DNA of 64,000 nucleotides from Mesorhizobium sp. (GTDB taxonomy: Bacteria; Pseudomonadota; Alphaproteobacteria; Rhizobiales; Rhizobiaceae): the NCBI RefSeq assembly GCF_004962245.1, contig NZ_SUHQ01000023.1, positions 60,341 to 124,340 on the forward strand, written 5' to 3'. The notes beneath the pieces are model-generated. The model was not told the DNA's origin, did no database searches, and saw only the letters and a list, made by a program, of their open reading frames with translations. This document shows positions 50,899 to 61,002 of the stretch, one piece after another. Position 1 is the first letter of the stretch; the number at the start of each line of letters is the position of its first letter. The position numbers were made by a program, and so were the translations under genes.

Positions 50899-50902
<4 letters not shown>
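50753..50902 (+). CDS. Small single-pass membrane protein upstream of xerD
   Basis: A 49-residue protein starting MPTLFRFVVTLTILAGIVYG with one membrane segment (about residues 5-28) and a short polar tail ending RIPPEKLNPKK. Its stop overlaps the xerD start as ATGA, which supports real coding. I recognise the gene place (before xerD in Hyphomicrobiales) but no function. Confidence 0.75.
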
Positions 50903-51816
<914 letters not shown>

Positions 51817-51914
51817 GCGTCATATCGCTATGTGAGGCGACGTTCCGCCGCTCGGAGCCTTTGTTTCCTAGGTTCCGCCAGTCATTGCCTTCCGACTTAC
51901 CGGTCCGCTCAAGA

Positions 51915-52865
51915 ATGTACAATTACCTCGATTTCGAAAAGCCGATCGCCGATCTCGAAGGCAAGATCCTCGAGCTGAAGAAGCTTGCCGAGAACGGTGA
52001 GGCGGTCGATGTCGGCGATGAGATCGGCCGTCTCGAGAAACGCGTCCGCGATGCGTTGCGCGACATCTATAAGGCACTGACGCCATGGCAGAAGGTGCAG
52101 GTGGCGCGCCATCCGGACAGACCGCATTGCGTCGACTATATCAAGGGTCTGTTCAGCGATTTCACACCGCTCGCCGGCGATCGCAATTTCGGCGAGGATC
52201 AGGCGATCGTCGGCGGCTTCGCCCGGTTCCGCGGTGAACCGGTGGCGATCATCGGTCAGGAAAAAGGCTCGGATACGGCGAGCCGCTTGAAGCATAATTT
52301 CGGCTCGGTACGACCGGAGGGCTACCGCAAGGCGGTGCGGCTGATGGAACTCGCCGATCGTTTCAATATCCCGTTGCTGACATTGGTCGACACGGCCGGC
52401 GCATATCCCGGCGTCAATGCAGAGGAGCGCGGTCAGGCGGAGGCCATCGCCCGTTCGACCTCTGCCTGTCTCGGCCTGAAGGTGCCGTCGATCTCGGTGG
52501 TCATCGGCGAAGGCGGCTCGGGCGGCGCCATTGCGATCGCCACCGCCAACCGCGTCTACATGCTCGAACACGCCATCTATTCGGTGATCTCGCCGGAAGG
52601 CGCTGCCTCGATCCTGTGGCGCGACACAACCCGCTCGAAGGATGCGGCGACCAACATGAAGATCACGGCTCAGGACCTGCTCGAGCTGAAGATCATCGAC
52701 GCCATCGTTCCCGAGCCGCTCGGCGGCGCCCATCGTGGCCCGGAAGCGGTGATTGCCGCCACTGGCGACCTCATCGCGAAGACGATGAAGGAATTCTCCG
52801 GCGCCAACACCGATTTTCGCGAGCAGCGCCGCGAGAAATACCTGGCTATGGGCCGGAACCTTTAG
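51915..52865 (+). CDS. accA: Acetyl-CoA carboxylase carboxyltransferase subunit alpha
   Basis: Part of acetyl-CoA carboxylase, which makes malonyl-CoA for fatty acid synthesis. The 316-residue protein starts MYNYLDFEKPIADLEGKI and has the crotonase-like core DTAGAYPGVNAEERGQAEAI, GEGGSGGAIAIATANRV and SVISPEGAASILWRD. Standard length. xerD lies 98 bp upstream on the same strand. Confidence 0.97.
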   Translation: MYNYLDFEKPIADLEGKILELKKLAENGEAVDVGDEIGRLEKRVRDALRDIYKALTPWQKVQVARHPDRPHCVDYIKGLFSDFTPLAGDRNFGEDQAIVGGFARFRGEPVAIIGQEKGSDTASRLKHNFGSVRPEGYRKAVRLMELADRFNIPLLTLVDTAGAYPGVNAEERGQAEAIARSTSACLGLKVPSISVVIGEGGSGGAIAIATANRVYMLEHAIYSVISPEGAASILWRDTTRSKDAATNMKITAQDLLELKIIDAIVPEPLGGAHRGPEAVIAATGDLIAKTMKEFSGANTDFREQRREKYLAMGRNL

Positions 52866-53065
52866 GGCGAGACGATTTCGGCGGCGCAATGTGGCAAGAT
52901 TGAGCACCTTCGCCACAAAATTGCCGCTGCATTCGGTTCAATCAGATTGCCGTGAGGGATAGCGCCCGGCGCTTGCGGTAAGGAATTTTCAAGGTTAACG
53001 GGTTTAGGGTGGGGCTGATGGCGCTGATGCCTGCAGTCCGAAAGAAAAAAGACATAGCCATACGC

Positions 53066-54361
53066 ATGTTTGCCAAGCTTGCCCGCACCGGACTTCTGAT
53101 TGCCGCGATAGGGGTCGCCGGCTGCACCGATTCTTCGATGAAGGATTTTTCCCCCCAGGCCAACAAGCAGCTGCCCGACAAGATCCTGGCCAACATGAAG
53201 GCCAAGGGCATGACCCGCACCTCGCCGGTGATGGCCCGCATCTTCAAGGAAGAGGGCAAGCTCGAAATCTGGAAGGCCAAGACCAACGGCCGCTACGACA
53301 TCGTCGCCAGCTACGACATCTGCAAATGGTCGGGCAAGCTGGGCCCCAAATTCACCGAAGGCGACCGTCAGGCGCCGGAAGGCTTCTATACGGTCCGTCC
53401 GTCGCAGATGAATCCGCGGTCGAGCTACCACCTTGCCTTCAACATCGGCTATCCCAACGCCTACGACCGCGCCAATGGCCGCACCGGTTCCCATCTGATG
53501 GTTCATGGCGCCTGCTCGTCGTCGGGCTGCTATTCGATGACCGACGCGCAGATCGAGCAAATCTACGCCTTCGGCCGCGATGCCTTCCAGGGCGGCCAGA
53601 CCGAATTCCAGATCCAGGCCTTTCCGTTCCGCATGACCGCCGCCAACATGGCGCGCTATCGCAAGGATCCGAACTACGAATTCTGGAAGATGCTGAAGGT
53701 CGGCTACGACAATTTCGAGATCACCAAAGTGCCGCCGAAGGTCGACGTCTGCGAGAGGCGCTATGTCTTCAACCAGGTCGCGGCCGACGGCGCGACCTTC
53801 GATCCGACCGGCGCCTGCCCCACGACGACACAGCCGGATTCGCTGAAGAGCGCCTTCAATGCCTACCAGAGCACCTACGAAGCGGCTTTCAACGGCGCGG
53901 TCAAGGCCAGCGTGCCGGCCCCCAAGCCGACCATCGCCGGCATCAAGGAAGCCAGCATCGTTTCCGACTGGTCCAAGCGCCGCGCCCGCGGCGAACGCGT
54001 GCCGATCGAGCCGCCGTCGCTCAACGCCGACGGCTCGCTGACGGAGACGGCGCGCATGGGCCGCATCGATTCGCCGGCGGGCCGCAAGATGGCCGCGCTC
54101 GACGCCGAGAAGGCCGCCAAGCAGAAGGCCGAGGAGCAAAGGCTTGCCGCGATAGAAGCAGCCAAGGCCGAGAAAGAGGCGGCAAGGATTCAGTCCCTGG
54201 CTGAAGAGGAAGCGGTCAGGGTCGCGGCCGAAACGCCTGTCGCCACTGCAACGATCGCGCCCGCCGAGGCCGCCCCGGTGACCGAAACGCAGGCGGCGAG
54301 CGCGGAGGCCAGCACAGCGACAAAGCTGAAGAGGAAGCTGCTCGGCATGTTTGGCGGCTGA
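53066..54361 (+). CDS. L,D-transpeptidase (YkuD-type) lipoprotein
   Basis: A 431-residue lipoprotein with lipobox IGVAGC (Cys20). The YkuD catalytic motif HGACSSSGCYS is at about residues 147-157, with catalytic Cys in SSSGC. Such enzymes form 3-3 cross-links or anchor proteins in peptidoglycan; the similarity is to the YafK-like group. The C-terminal 110 residues are Ala/Glu/Lys-rich (coiled coil). The ATG at 53066 places the signal sequence properly; the frame also has ATGs at 53009 onwards. Confidence 0.85.
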   Translation: MFAKLARTGLLIAAIGVAGCTDSSMKDFSPQANKQLPDKILANMKAKGMTRTSPVMARIFKEEGKLEIWKAKTNGRYDIVASYDICKWSGKLGPKFTEGDRQAPEGFYTVRPSQMNPRSSYHLAFNIGYPNAYDRANGRTGSHLMVHGACSSSGCYSMTDAQIEQIYAFGRDAFQGGQTEFQIQAFPFRMTAANMARYRKDPNYEFWKMLKVGYDNFEITKVPPKVDVCERRYVFNQVAADGATFDPTGACPTTTQPDSLKSAFNAYQSTYEAAFNGAVKASVPAPKPTIAGIKEASIVSDWSKRRARGERVPIEPPSLNADGSLTETARMGRIDSPAGRKMAALDAEKAAKQKAEEQRLAAIEAAKAEKEAARIQSLAEEEAVRVAAETPVATATIAPAEAAPVTETQAASAEASTATKLKRKLLGMFGG

Positions 54362-54372
54362 GGCTTCTCACC

Positions 54373-54612
54373 TTGACCGAGCGCGCTGCTATTTACGATC
54401 TGAAGGGGCTGAACTGTCCCTTGCCGGTGCTCAAGGCGAAGAAACGGCTGGCGGGGATGCAGCCGGGCAGCCAGCTTTGGCTGGAGACCACCGACCCACT
54501 CGCCGTCATCGACATTCCCTCCTTCTGCGCCGAGAGCGGTCATCATCTAGTCGAATCCACAGCGGTTTCCGGCGGCCATCGCTTTCTGGTCGAGCGCGGC
54601 GATATCGCCTGA
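54373..54612 (+). CDS. tusA: TusA-family sulfur-carrier protein
   Basis: A 79-residue TusA/SirA-fold protein. The sulfur-accepting cysteine is in DLKGLNCPLPVLKAKKRL, the family signature. TusA hands sulfur to thiouridine synthesis or other acceptors. The start is TTG at 54373, 11 bases after the preceding stop, so it may be co-transcribed with the L,D-transpeptidase gene. Confidence 0.9.
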   Translation: MTERAAIYDLKGLNCPLPVLKAKKRLAGMQPGSQLWLETTDPLAVIDIPSFCAESGHHLVESTAVSGGHRFLVERGDIA

Positions 54613-54664
54613 GTTCGGCGATCTTCCGCCAGCCTCGTGTCTCGAATTGAACTCCGAGGAAAGC

Positions 54665-55771
54665 CTACCGCCCGGCGATGGCCAGCGGGTTGTTCTCCAG
54701 CGCTGCGCGGTCGGGTGTGTCGATCGACGGCCGGTTGGTGAAGGCGGCAAACAGCCGGCGGACGTAATCTTCCGGCATGTCGAGCGTGATCAGCACCAGC
54801 CTTGTGCCGCGTTGGCCGTCCGGCCAGGACGGCAGCCGCGCCGGCGGATGCAGGATCTTCTGCACGCCGTGGACGACCAGCGGCCGCGCCGGGTCTTCCA
54901 GCAATTCGATGATGCCCTTCATGCGCAGCAGGCGCTCGCCATGCGCCGATCGCAGCAGGTCCAGGAACATCTCGATCGCCGAAAACGGCACCGGCCCATC
55001 ATGGACGAGCGCGTGGGAGCGCACACGGGAATCGTGCCGATGGTCGTGGTCATGGTCGCCGTGGTCATGGTCACCATGGTGGTGATGGTCATGGGCGGCT
55101 TCCTCGCCCAGCCAGCGCCGCACGTCGGCGGACTTGGTGGCTGGGTTGTAGAGGCCGCAATCGAACAGCGCCGCCACATCGGTCCTCCTGTCACCGGCAT
55201 CGAGCAGCTCGGCACCCGGATTGATTTGCCGCAGCCGGGTCCGCAAGGCCTCTAGATCACGCGAATCGGTGGCCAGATCGGCCTTCGTCAGCACGATGCG
55301 GTCGGCGACGGCCACCTGCTTCACCGCCTCGACATGGGCGTCGAGCGTCGCACTGCCGTTGACCGCGTCGACCAGCGTGATGACGCCGTCGAGCCGGAAG
55401 GCCTGGACCAGCGCCGGATGCCCCATGATCGACTGCAGCACCGGCGCCGGATCGGCGAGGCCGGTGGTTTCGATGACGATGCGGGCAAGCCGGGCGATGC
55501 GGCCGGTCTGCAACCGGTCGACGAGATCGGCCAGCGTGTCGACCAGTTCGCCGCGCACCGTGCAGCAGAGACAGCCGTCTGAAAGCTGGATGATGCCGTC
55601 GGAGGCTTGCTCGACCAGGAGATGGTCGATTGCGACCTCGCCGAACTCGTTGATGATGACCGCGGTGTCGGCGAGCGCCGGATCCCTGAGCAACCGGTTG
55701 AGCAGCGTCGTCTTGCCGGCGCCGAGAAAACCGGTCAGCACCGAGACAGGGATGGGAAAGCCGCTGCTCAT
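54665..55771 (-). CDS. CobW/COG0523-family GTPase (metal chaperone)
   Basis: A 368-residue G3E-type GTPase. P-loop GFLGAGKTT lies at residues 14-22, the metal-binding GCLCC at 66-70, and a His/Asp-rich stretch (HDHHHHGDHDHGDHDHDH) near 225-245. Members deliver Zn or Co to client enzymes. The cob genes are 9 kb away, and dacC is only four bases upstream. No Zur or cobalamin switch was seen, so the metal is not certain; the His-rich loop favours zinc. Confidence 0.88.
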   Translation of the reverse strand: MSSGFPIPVSVLTGFLGAGKTTLLNRLLRDPALADTAVIINEFGEVAIDHLLVEQASDGIIQLSDGCLCCTVRGELVDTLADLVDRLQTGRIARLARIVIETTGLADPAPVLQSIMGHPALVQAFRLDGVITLVDAVNGSATLDAHVEAVKQVAVADRIVLTKADLATDSRDLEALRTRLRQINPGAELLDAGDRRTDVAALFDCGLYNPATKSADVRRWLGEEAAHDHHHHGDHDHGDHDHDHRHDSRVRSHALVHDGPVPFSAIEMFLDLLRSAHGERLLRMKGIIELLEDPARPLVVHGVQKILHPPARLPSWPDGQRGTRLVLITLDMPEDYVRRLFAAFTNRPSIDTPDRAALENNPLAIAGR

Positions 55772-55775
55772 CAGG

Positions 55776-56948
55776 CTAGTTCAAGGCCTTGGCGGGCTGG
55801 TTGTCCTGGGGCGCAGTGGCGGAACCGATCACTGTCGGTTCGGCACCGGGTGGCTGCGGCAGGTCGGGCCGCCAGGTCGGCAGCGGCACGTCGGAATACT
55901 CCCGGCCCGATGCATCGAGCATGGCCTTCGGCTTCGGCCCGGTGGCGCCACCAAGGCCGACAGCGACCAATGTCGGCACGTGGTCGAGCTTTTCCCGATA
56001 GGGGGATTTTGGCGCATCCTTGTCGCCGACCGGGGCGGCAGCTTCCGACTGCTCCTTAGCCGGCTTTTTCTTGCAAAGCTCGTCACGCAGATCATTGACG
56101 GACGTCGTGTCGCCATAGACAGGCAGCGCCGCGACCGTGGTCCGGCTCGACTCAGGCGCCGCGAAACCCTGGTCGAGCAATCTCGCCGTGGTCTCGGCAC
56201 GTGTAATGGCCGACTGTTCGCCGAGCACCACGGCGACCAGCGTGCGGCCGTCGCGCGTTGCCGAGCCGATCATGTTGAAGCCCGAGGGGCAGACGAAGCC
56301 CGTCTTCATGCCGTCGGCACCCGGATAGCGGCCGATCAGAAGATTGTAGTTCGGGATCTGCTTCTTGCCGACGGCGAGGCCCTCGATCGAGAACCAGGGG
56401 GCATATTGCGGAAATTCCGTGCGGATCGCCATCACCAGCAAGCCGAGGTCGCGCGCCGTCGTGTACTGGTCCGGCGAAAAGAGCCCGTTCGGGTTGACGA
56501 AATGCGATCCGGTCATGCCGAGCCGGCGCGCCTCGGTGTTCATGCGTTCAGCGAAAGCGGCTTGCGAACCGCCGATGTTCTCGCCGACCGCCATGGCGAC
56601 GTCGTTGGCCGATTTGACCAGCATCATCTTCAGCGCATTGTCGAGCCGCATGACGGAGCCCGGTTTGAACCCCATCTTGCTCGGCGGCTCGCCGGCGGAC
56701 CGTTTCGTGACCTTGATCGGCGAATCGAGCTGAACCTCGCCGGCCGCGATTGCGCGGAACGTCACATAGGCGGTCATCAGCTTGGTCAGCGAGGCCGGAT
56801 ACCAGCGCTTGAAAGCCTCCTGATGCTGGAGGATCTTGCCGTTTTCCAGGTCGAACACGATCGCCGGATTGGCGAGAGCCGGTCCGGCCAGCACCGGAAG
56901 CGCCACGGCGCCCGCCAGCAATAGTCTAGGGAAATGCCTGTACCGCAT
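55776..56948 (-). CDS. dacC: D-alanyl-D-alanine carboxypeptidase (S11, DacC-like)
   Basis: A 390-residue penicillin-binding carboxypeptidase that trims peptidoglycan side chains. It has a signal peptide (cleavage near PALA-NPA), SLTK at residues 53-56, SAN at 113-115 and KTG at 215-217. The C-terminal part (from about 300) is Pro/Ala-rich and lacks a clear membrane anchor. The CobW-type gene follows after four bases, so the two are likely co-transcribed; a Zn link has been seen for related pairs but is not assured here. Confidence 0.92.
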   Translation of the reverse strand: MRYRHFPRLLLAGAVALPVLAGPALANPAIVFDLENGKILQHQEAFKRWYPASLTKLMTAYVTFRAIAAGEVQLDSPIKVTKRSAGEPPSKMGFKPGSVMRLDNALKMMLVKSANDVAMAVGENIGGSQAAFAERMNTEARRLGMTGSHFVNPNGLFSPDQYTTARDLGLLVMAIRTEFPQYAPWFSIEGLAVGKKQIPNYNLLIGRYPGADGMKTGFVCPSGFNMIGSATRDGRTLVAVVLGEQSAITRAETTARLLDQGFAAPESSRTTVAALPVYGDTTSVNDLRDELCKKKPAKEQSEAAAPVGDKDAPKSPYREKLDHVPTLVAVGLGGATGPKPKAMLDASGREYSDVPLPTWRPDLPQPPGAEPTVIGSATAPQDNQPAKALN

Positions 56949-57102
56949 CGTGAAATCCGAAATCGCCTCTTGCCGTAGTCGCCCCTGGCTCCGTAAGGTT
57001 TCGTTACGCGATCGCCAGCAAAGTGGATCCGACCCTCTGCCCGGACCATAGTTGCGGTGCTATTTAGCCTATGTGACGTCAAGATGGCAAAGTGCCTGAC
57101 AA

Positions 57103-57144
57103 TCACAATTGCAAAACAGCAGGCATAATCGCAAAACAGCAGGC
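57103..57144. repeat. 20-bp direct repeat upstream of the M20 gene
   Basis: GCAAAACAGCAGGC occurs at 57111-57124 and 57131-57144, with similar bases before each (CAATT, TAATC). The period is 20 bp, close to two DNA turns, which fits a regulator pair binding on one face. Confidence 0.5.
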
Positions 57145-57180
57145 CAAGACCGTCTGCTCCAACAGCGAGATGGAACCATC

Positions 57181-58344
57181 ATGCCAATCCTGAACCGCGC
57201 CGCCGAAATGCAAGACGAGGTCGCCGGCTGGCGCCGTCATCTGCACCAGACTCCGGAGCTGAATTTCGACGTCTTCAAGACCGCCGCCTTCGTCACCGAG
57301 AAGCTGAAGGCCTTCGGCTGCGACGACGTGGTGACCGGGCTCGGCAAGACCGGCGTCGTCGGCATCATCCGCGGCCGCCAGGGTGATGGCACGACCATCG
57401 GCCTGCGCGCCGACATGGACGCGCTGCCGCTCAACGAGATCACCGGAAAGCCCTACGCCTCGACCGTTCCAGGCAAGATGCACGCCTGCGGCCATGACGG
57501 CCACACCGCGATGCTGCTCGGCGCCGCCAAATATCTGGCCGAAACGCGCAATTTTTCCGGTTCTGTCGCAGTGATCTTCCAGCCGGCCGAAGAAGGCGGC
57601 GGCGGCGGCAACGAGATGGTCAAGGACGGCATGATGGAGCGCTTCGGCATCTCCAAGGTGTTCGGCATGCACAACATGCCGGGCTTGCCTGTCGGACAGT
57701 TCGCCATCAGGCCGGGCCCGATCATGGCGGCGACCGCCGAGTTCACCATCACCGTCAAGGGCCGGGGCGGGCATGCGGCGATGCCGCACGGCACGATCGA
57801 CCCGATCGTCATCACCAGCCAGCTCGTCTGCGCGCTGCAGACGATCGCCTCGCGCAGCACCGATCCGGTCGAGGCCGTCGTGGTGTCGGTGACGAAATTC
57901 CACGCCGGCGACGCCTACAACGTCATTCCCGAGAGCGCCGAGATCGCCGGCACAGTACGCACGCTGAAGAAGGAGGTTGCCAAGAAGGCGGAGGAGCGCG
58001 TGCGCGCCATCTGCGCGGGGTTGGCCGCGGCCTTCGGCGCAACGATCGAGGTCGATTACAATGCCAATTATCCCGTCACCTTCAACCACGCGGAAGAGAC
58101 GGTCTTTGCCAGCGACGTCGCGGCCGATATCGCCGGCGACGCCCAGGTGCACCGCGCCATCCAGCCGGTGATGGGCGGCGAGGATTTCTCCTATATGCTG
58201 GAGGCGCGGCCGGGCGCCTTCATCTTCATCGGCAATGGCGACACCGCCGGTCTCCACAACCCTGCCTACGACTTCAACGACGAGGTCATCCCGCATGGCA
58301 TGAGCTACTGGGTGAAGCTCGCGGAAACGGCGCTGGCGGTTTAG
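57181..58344 (+). CDS. M20-family amidohydrolase
   Basis: A 387-residue metallo-hydrolase (hippuricase/N-acyl amino acid amidohydrolase group). Marks: GLRADMDALPL, GKMHACGHDGHTAMLLGAAKYL (metal His and Cys), FQPAEEGGGGGNEMV (catalytic Glu pair) and GGEDFSYMLEARPGAF. The substrate could be an N-acyl amino acid, hippurate or a similar amide. The ATG at 57181 is used. Upstream lies a direct repeat. Confidence 0.9.
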   Translation: MPILNRAAEMQDEVAGWRRHLHQTPELNFDVFKTAAFVTEKLKAFGCDDVVTGLGKTGVVGIIRGRQGDGTTIGLRADMDALPLNEITGKPYASTVPGKMHACGHDGHTAMLLGAAKYLAETRNFSGSVAVIFQPAEEGGGGGNEMVKDGMMERFGISKVFGMHNMPGLPVGQFAIRPGPIMAATAEFTITVKGRGGHAAMPHGTIDPIVITSQLVCALQTIASRSTDPVEAVVVSVTKFHAGDAYNVIPESAEIAGTVRTLKKEVAKKAEERVRAICAGLAAAFGATIEVDYNANYPVTFNHAEETVFASDVAADIAGDAQVHRAIQPVMGGEDFSYMLEARPGAFIFIGNGDTAGLHNPAYDFNDEVIPHGMSYWVKLAETALAV

Positions 58345-58514
58345 CTGTAAGCATCGGGCCGCGCGGCAACAAGCTGATTGGGTGCAGAGCGCTCCCGATC
58401 AACTTGCCGTCCGCCAAGCATCGAGCTGGGCGGCACCCCTCGTCGAAACCGATTGATTGGATGCAGAGCGCCTCTTGGCGAAACGATCCGAAGCGGTTAT
58501 GTGTCGGGCCGCGT

Positions 58515-58591
58515 GGTCCCGTAGCTCAGTAGGATAGAGCGGCAGATTCCTAATCTGTAGGTCACAGGTTCGATTCCTGTCGGGATCACCA
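58515..58591 (+). tRNA. tRNA-Arg(CCT)
   Basis: All arms can be drawn. Acceptor GGTCCCG pairs with CGGGATC. The D arm is GCTC...GAGC. The anticodon stem GCAGA/TCTGT carries loop TTCCTAA, so the anticodon is CCT (reads AGG). The T arm is ACAGGTTCGATTCCTGT. CCA is encoded at 58589-58591. It lies at the border between the conserved chromosome and the probable acquired region. Confidence 0.97.
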
Positions 58592-58833
58592 CTCAGTCAC
58601 CGTTAGGTTTGGCTATTTCGACTGGCTCGAAATTCGGTCGACGTTTCCGCGGGTTAGACTGGGCTTCCCTTAAACAGTCGGGCTCATACGCCCAGTCGGT
58701 CTCTGTAATTGCCGAGTTTTCAGGGCCCGTCTCTCTGACCCGCTTTCCGTGCCCTATTGTTTTCGCAATCGATACAGAGAGACCGGCCATGAGCATCGCC
58801 GCGGATGGAAAGCCGAACAGACTGGGGCTGTGA

Positions 58834-60507
58834 CTAGAAGCCCAGAAGGGATCGCTGCTGGTTCCAATCAACCGGAAGATCGGCCAGCCGAGCGAGCCGC
58901 CGGGCGGTTAGACCGACAGGTTGATTGCGCGCCAGAATGTCCTCCACGATCGTGGGAGCGAGAAAGGCCAGTGGCAATGCCTTGCTGAGGGCGGCCCGAT
59001 GGATACTGGTAGCTTTCGAGAGTTCAGAGATGCTGCGAGCCGAGCCATTTGTCAGCGCGAACAACATCGCGTGCGATCTCGCCAGCAGGTTGACGAGGCT
59101 CGGGTCAGGCGTCTTTTCGCGTTTTGGTTGATCTCCAATGATCAAGCGTGCCTCATTTCCACGCCTCTGAATCTGGCATGCGACGGTGATCTGGTGAGGC
59201 TCGATTGCAACCACAGGATCAAAACCAGCGCCCTCTGATCGTAAGATCAGCCTCACCAAAGCAGCAGGATTGATTACGAGCTCAATGGTCTGCGGCGAAA
59301 GCGTTATCCTCAGGATCGCGCTTTTGACGATCGATCTACGTTTTGCATCACATCCTGGCAAGTCGCTCAAGAGCCCATCCGCCTCGTTCAACCCGCTCGC
59401 GATCGCCTCCTTAGAGGCATATCGTTCGATCCACTCGGCCAACAGTGATTTGCCTTTCAGCAAAATGATCAGCTGCTGGTCGATGATTGCTTCCAGCTCG
59501 TCGGCCGGAACTCTCCAGCCACTATCGTCTTTGCGCCGAGCGACCTTCAGCCGGTTCGAGATGTAGTAGCGGTAGCGCTTGCCATGATTGTTGGCATAGG
59601 CAGGACTCAACCGATCGCCGGTCTCGTCAAAGACAAGGCCGGTGAGCAGATGCAGGTCCGCGGCATTCGACTGCGATCGCCGTCTCGGCCCTTGCTCCTT
59701 TAGCAGGGCCTGAACCGATGCAAACAATTCCGTATCTACGATCGGCTCATGAGCGCCTTCGTAGCATGTGTCTTTGTGACGAGCCTGGCCGATGTAAACT
59801 GGGTTTGAAAGCAGGTGATAGAGCCGCCCACGGCTGACCGGCGATCGAAGGGGATTGGCTGTGTCCATCGTTTGGCTTTGATTGAGCTCATCGGCCAGCG
59901 CCAGCACCGACTTCAAATCCAGATAGCGTTGGAATATCGATCGGACGGTCATCGCCCCCGCTTCATCGATCACCAGCTTTTTATCAACCGCACGGTAGCC
60001 GAGCGGAATCGTACCGCCCATCCATATGCCTTTCTTCCTCGATGCAGCGATTTTGTCCCGGATACGCTCTGCGGTCACTTCTCGCTCGAACTGAGCGAAT
60101 GAGAGGAGCACGTTGAGCGTTAGCCTGCCCATCGACGTCGTGGTGTTGAACTGTTGGGTAACAGAGACAAAGGACACGCTGTGAGCATCGAAGGTCTCAA
60201 CGATTTTGGAAAAGTCCATCAGCGATCGCGTGAGCCTATCGATCTTGTACACGACCACCACATCAATCCGCCTGTCGCGAATGTGCTGAAGTAGGCGTTT
60301 TAGTGCCGGCCTCTCCATCGTCCCGCCTGAGATGCCGCCATCGTCATAGAAGTCGGGAACGAGCTTCCAGCCCAGACCGACTCGCGAGGCGATGAAGGCC
60401 ACGCAGGCCTCGCGCTGGGCATCTAGCGAGTTGAATTCCTGCTCAAGGCCCTCTTCGGTGGATTTGCGGGTGTAGACCGCACAGCGCAGTTTTTGCTGAC
60501 TGCTCAT
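58834..60507 (-). CDS. Large serine recombinase
   Basis: A 557-residue recombinase. The N-terminal resolvase domain has catalytic Ser16 in VYTRKSTEEG and helix E in LSFAQFEREVTAERIRDKI. The recombinase domain follows (about 165-270), then a zinc-ribbon-like part GLVFDETGDRLSPAY in which the usual Cys pairs are absent, and a C-terminal HTH-like tail (SISELSKATSIHRAALSK). It lies directly downstream of tRNA-Arg, pointing toward it. It overlaps the DUF2924 gene by four bases (ATGA). Probably the integrase of the acquired region. Confidence 0.9.
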   Translation of the reverse strand: MSSQQKLRCAVYTRKSTEEGLEQEFNSLDAQREACVAFIASRVGLGWKLVPDFYDDGGISGGTMERPALKRLLQHIRDRRIDVVVVYKIDRLTRSLMDFSKIVETFDAHSVSFVSVTQQFNTTTSMGRLTLNVLLSFAQFEREVTAERIRDKIAASRKKGIWMGGTIPLGYRAVDKKLVIDEAGAMTVRSIFQRYLDLKSVLALADELNQSQTMDTANPLRSPVSRGRLYHLLSNPVYIGQARHKDTCYEGAHEPIVDTELFASVQALLKEQGPRRRSQSNAADLHLLTGLVFDETGDRLSPAYANNHGKRYRYYISNRLKVARRKDDSGWRVPADELEAIIDQQLIILLKGKSLLAEWIERYASKEAIASGLNEADGLLSDLPGCDAKRRSIVKSAILRITLSPQTIELVINPAALVRLILRSEGAGFDPVVAIEPHQITVACQIQRRGNEARLIIGDQPKREKTPDPSLVNLLARSHAMLFALTNGSARSISELSKATSIHRAALSKALPLAFLAPTIVEDILARNQPVGLTARRLARLADLPVDWNQQRSLLGF

Positions 60508-60998
60508 AGCCCGAAGAACCTCGGACCGGACCAGTGCGCGCCGGTGATCTCGCGCGCGATGGCGGAGAGAGACCGATAGATCTTACCTTCGAACAAGAAC
60601 CCCTCTGCGGTCACATCGACAATGTGGGTCTTGCCGTTCCAATCGCGCAGGAGGCGAGCCCCCTTCGATAGCGAGCGACGCGACTTCGAAGCCGTGCCGG
60701 CGTTCTTGCCTGCGCCGTGCATCTCATGGGACTTACCCGACGCTGGATTCGACGGTTTCGCTTGTCCATTTGTGCCTACCTCTCGCACGGCTTCAGCGAG
60801 GCGCTTCTTTGTCTCGGTCGACAAGCCTCCCAGCCTTTTTGCCTGCAGATGCCAGGCTGCTGCTCTGACCAACAATTCACGCCGCACCCCCCTCGGCGGC
60901 GGACACCCATAGGTCTTGATCCACCGGCCCGCGAGCTCATCGCGAGAGAGGTCGCCGAGCGCGGCGACCTCCTGTTGAAGCTTTGGGTCGATAGCCAT
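60504..60998 (-). CDS. DUF2924 family protein
   Basis: A 164-residue basic protein. Family marks are LGDLSRDELAGRWIKTYGCPPP, RRELLVRAAAWHLQAKRLGGL and the C-terminal DVTAEGFLFEGKIYRSLSAIAREITGAHWSGPRFFGL. The C-terminal piece looks like a small DNA-binding or RAMA-like domain. DUF2924 genes almost always lie next to a serine recombinase and a DUF3489 gene, as here. A role in recombination (for example directionality or target choice) is an inference. The ATG is five bases past the DUF3489 stop. Confidence 0.9.
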   Translation of the reverse strand: MAIDPKLQQEVAALGDLSRDELAGRWIKTYGCPPPRGVRRELLVRAAAWHLQAKRLGGLSTETKKRLAEAVREVGTNGQAKPSNPASGKSHEMHGAGKNAGTASKSRRSLSKGARLLRDWNGKTHIVDVTAEGFLFEGKIYRSLSAIAREITGAHWSGPRFFGL

Positions 60999-61002
60999 GG
61001 CT

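Noticed and set aside
58345..58514. Near-duplicate words upstream of tRNA-Arg (GATTGGGTGCAGAGCGC and GATTGGATGCAGAGCGC)
   Set aside because: Only short similarity; too weak to call an att site or a repeat element.
58593..58833. A minus-strand frame between the tRNA and the recombinase (RETGPENSAITETDW...)
   Set aside because: Short, overlaps the recombinase end, no ribosome site and no family recognised; it may be a remnant but cannot be supported.
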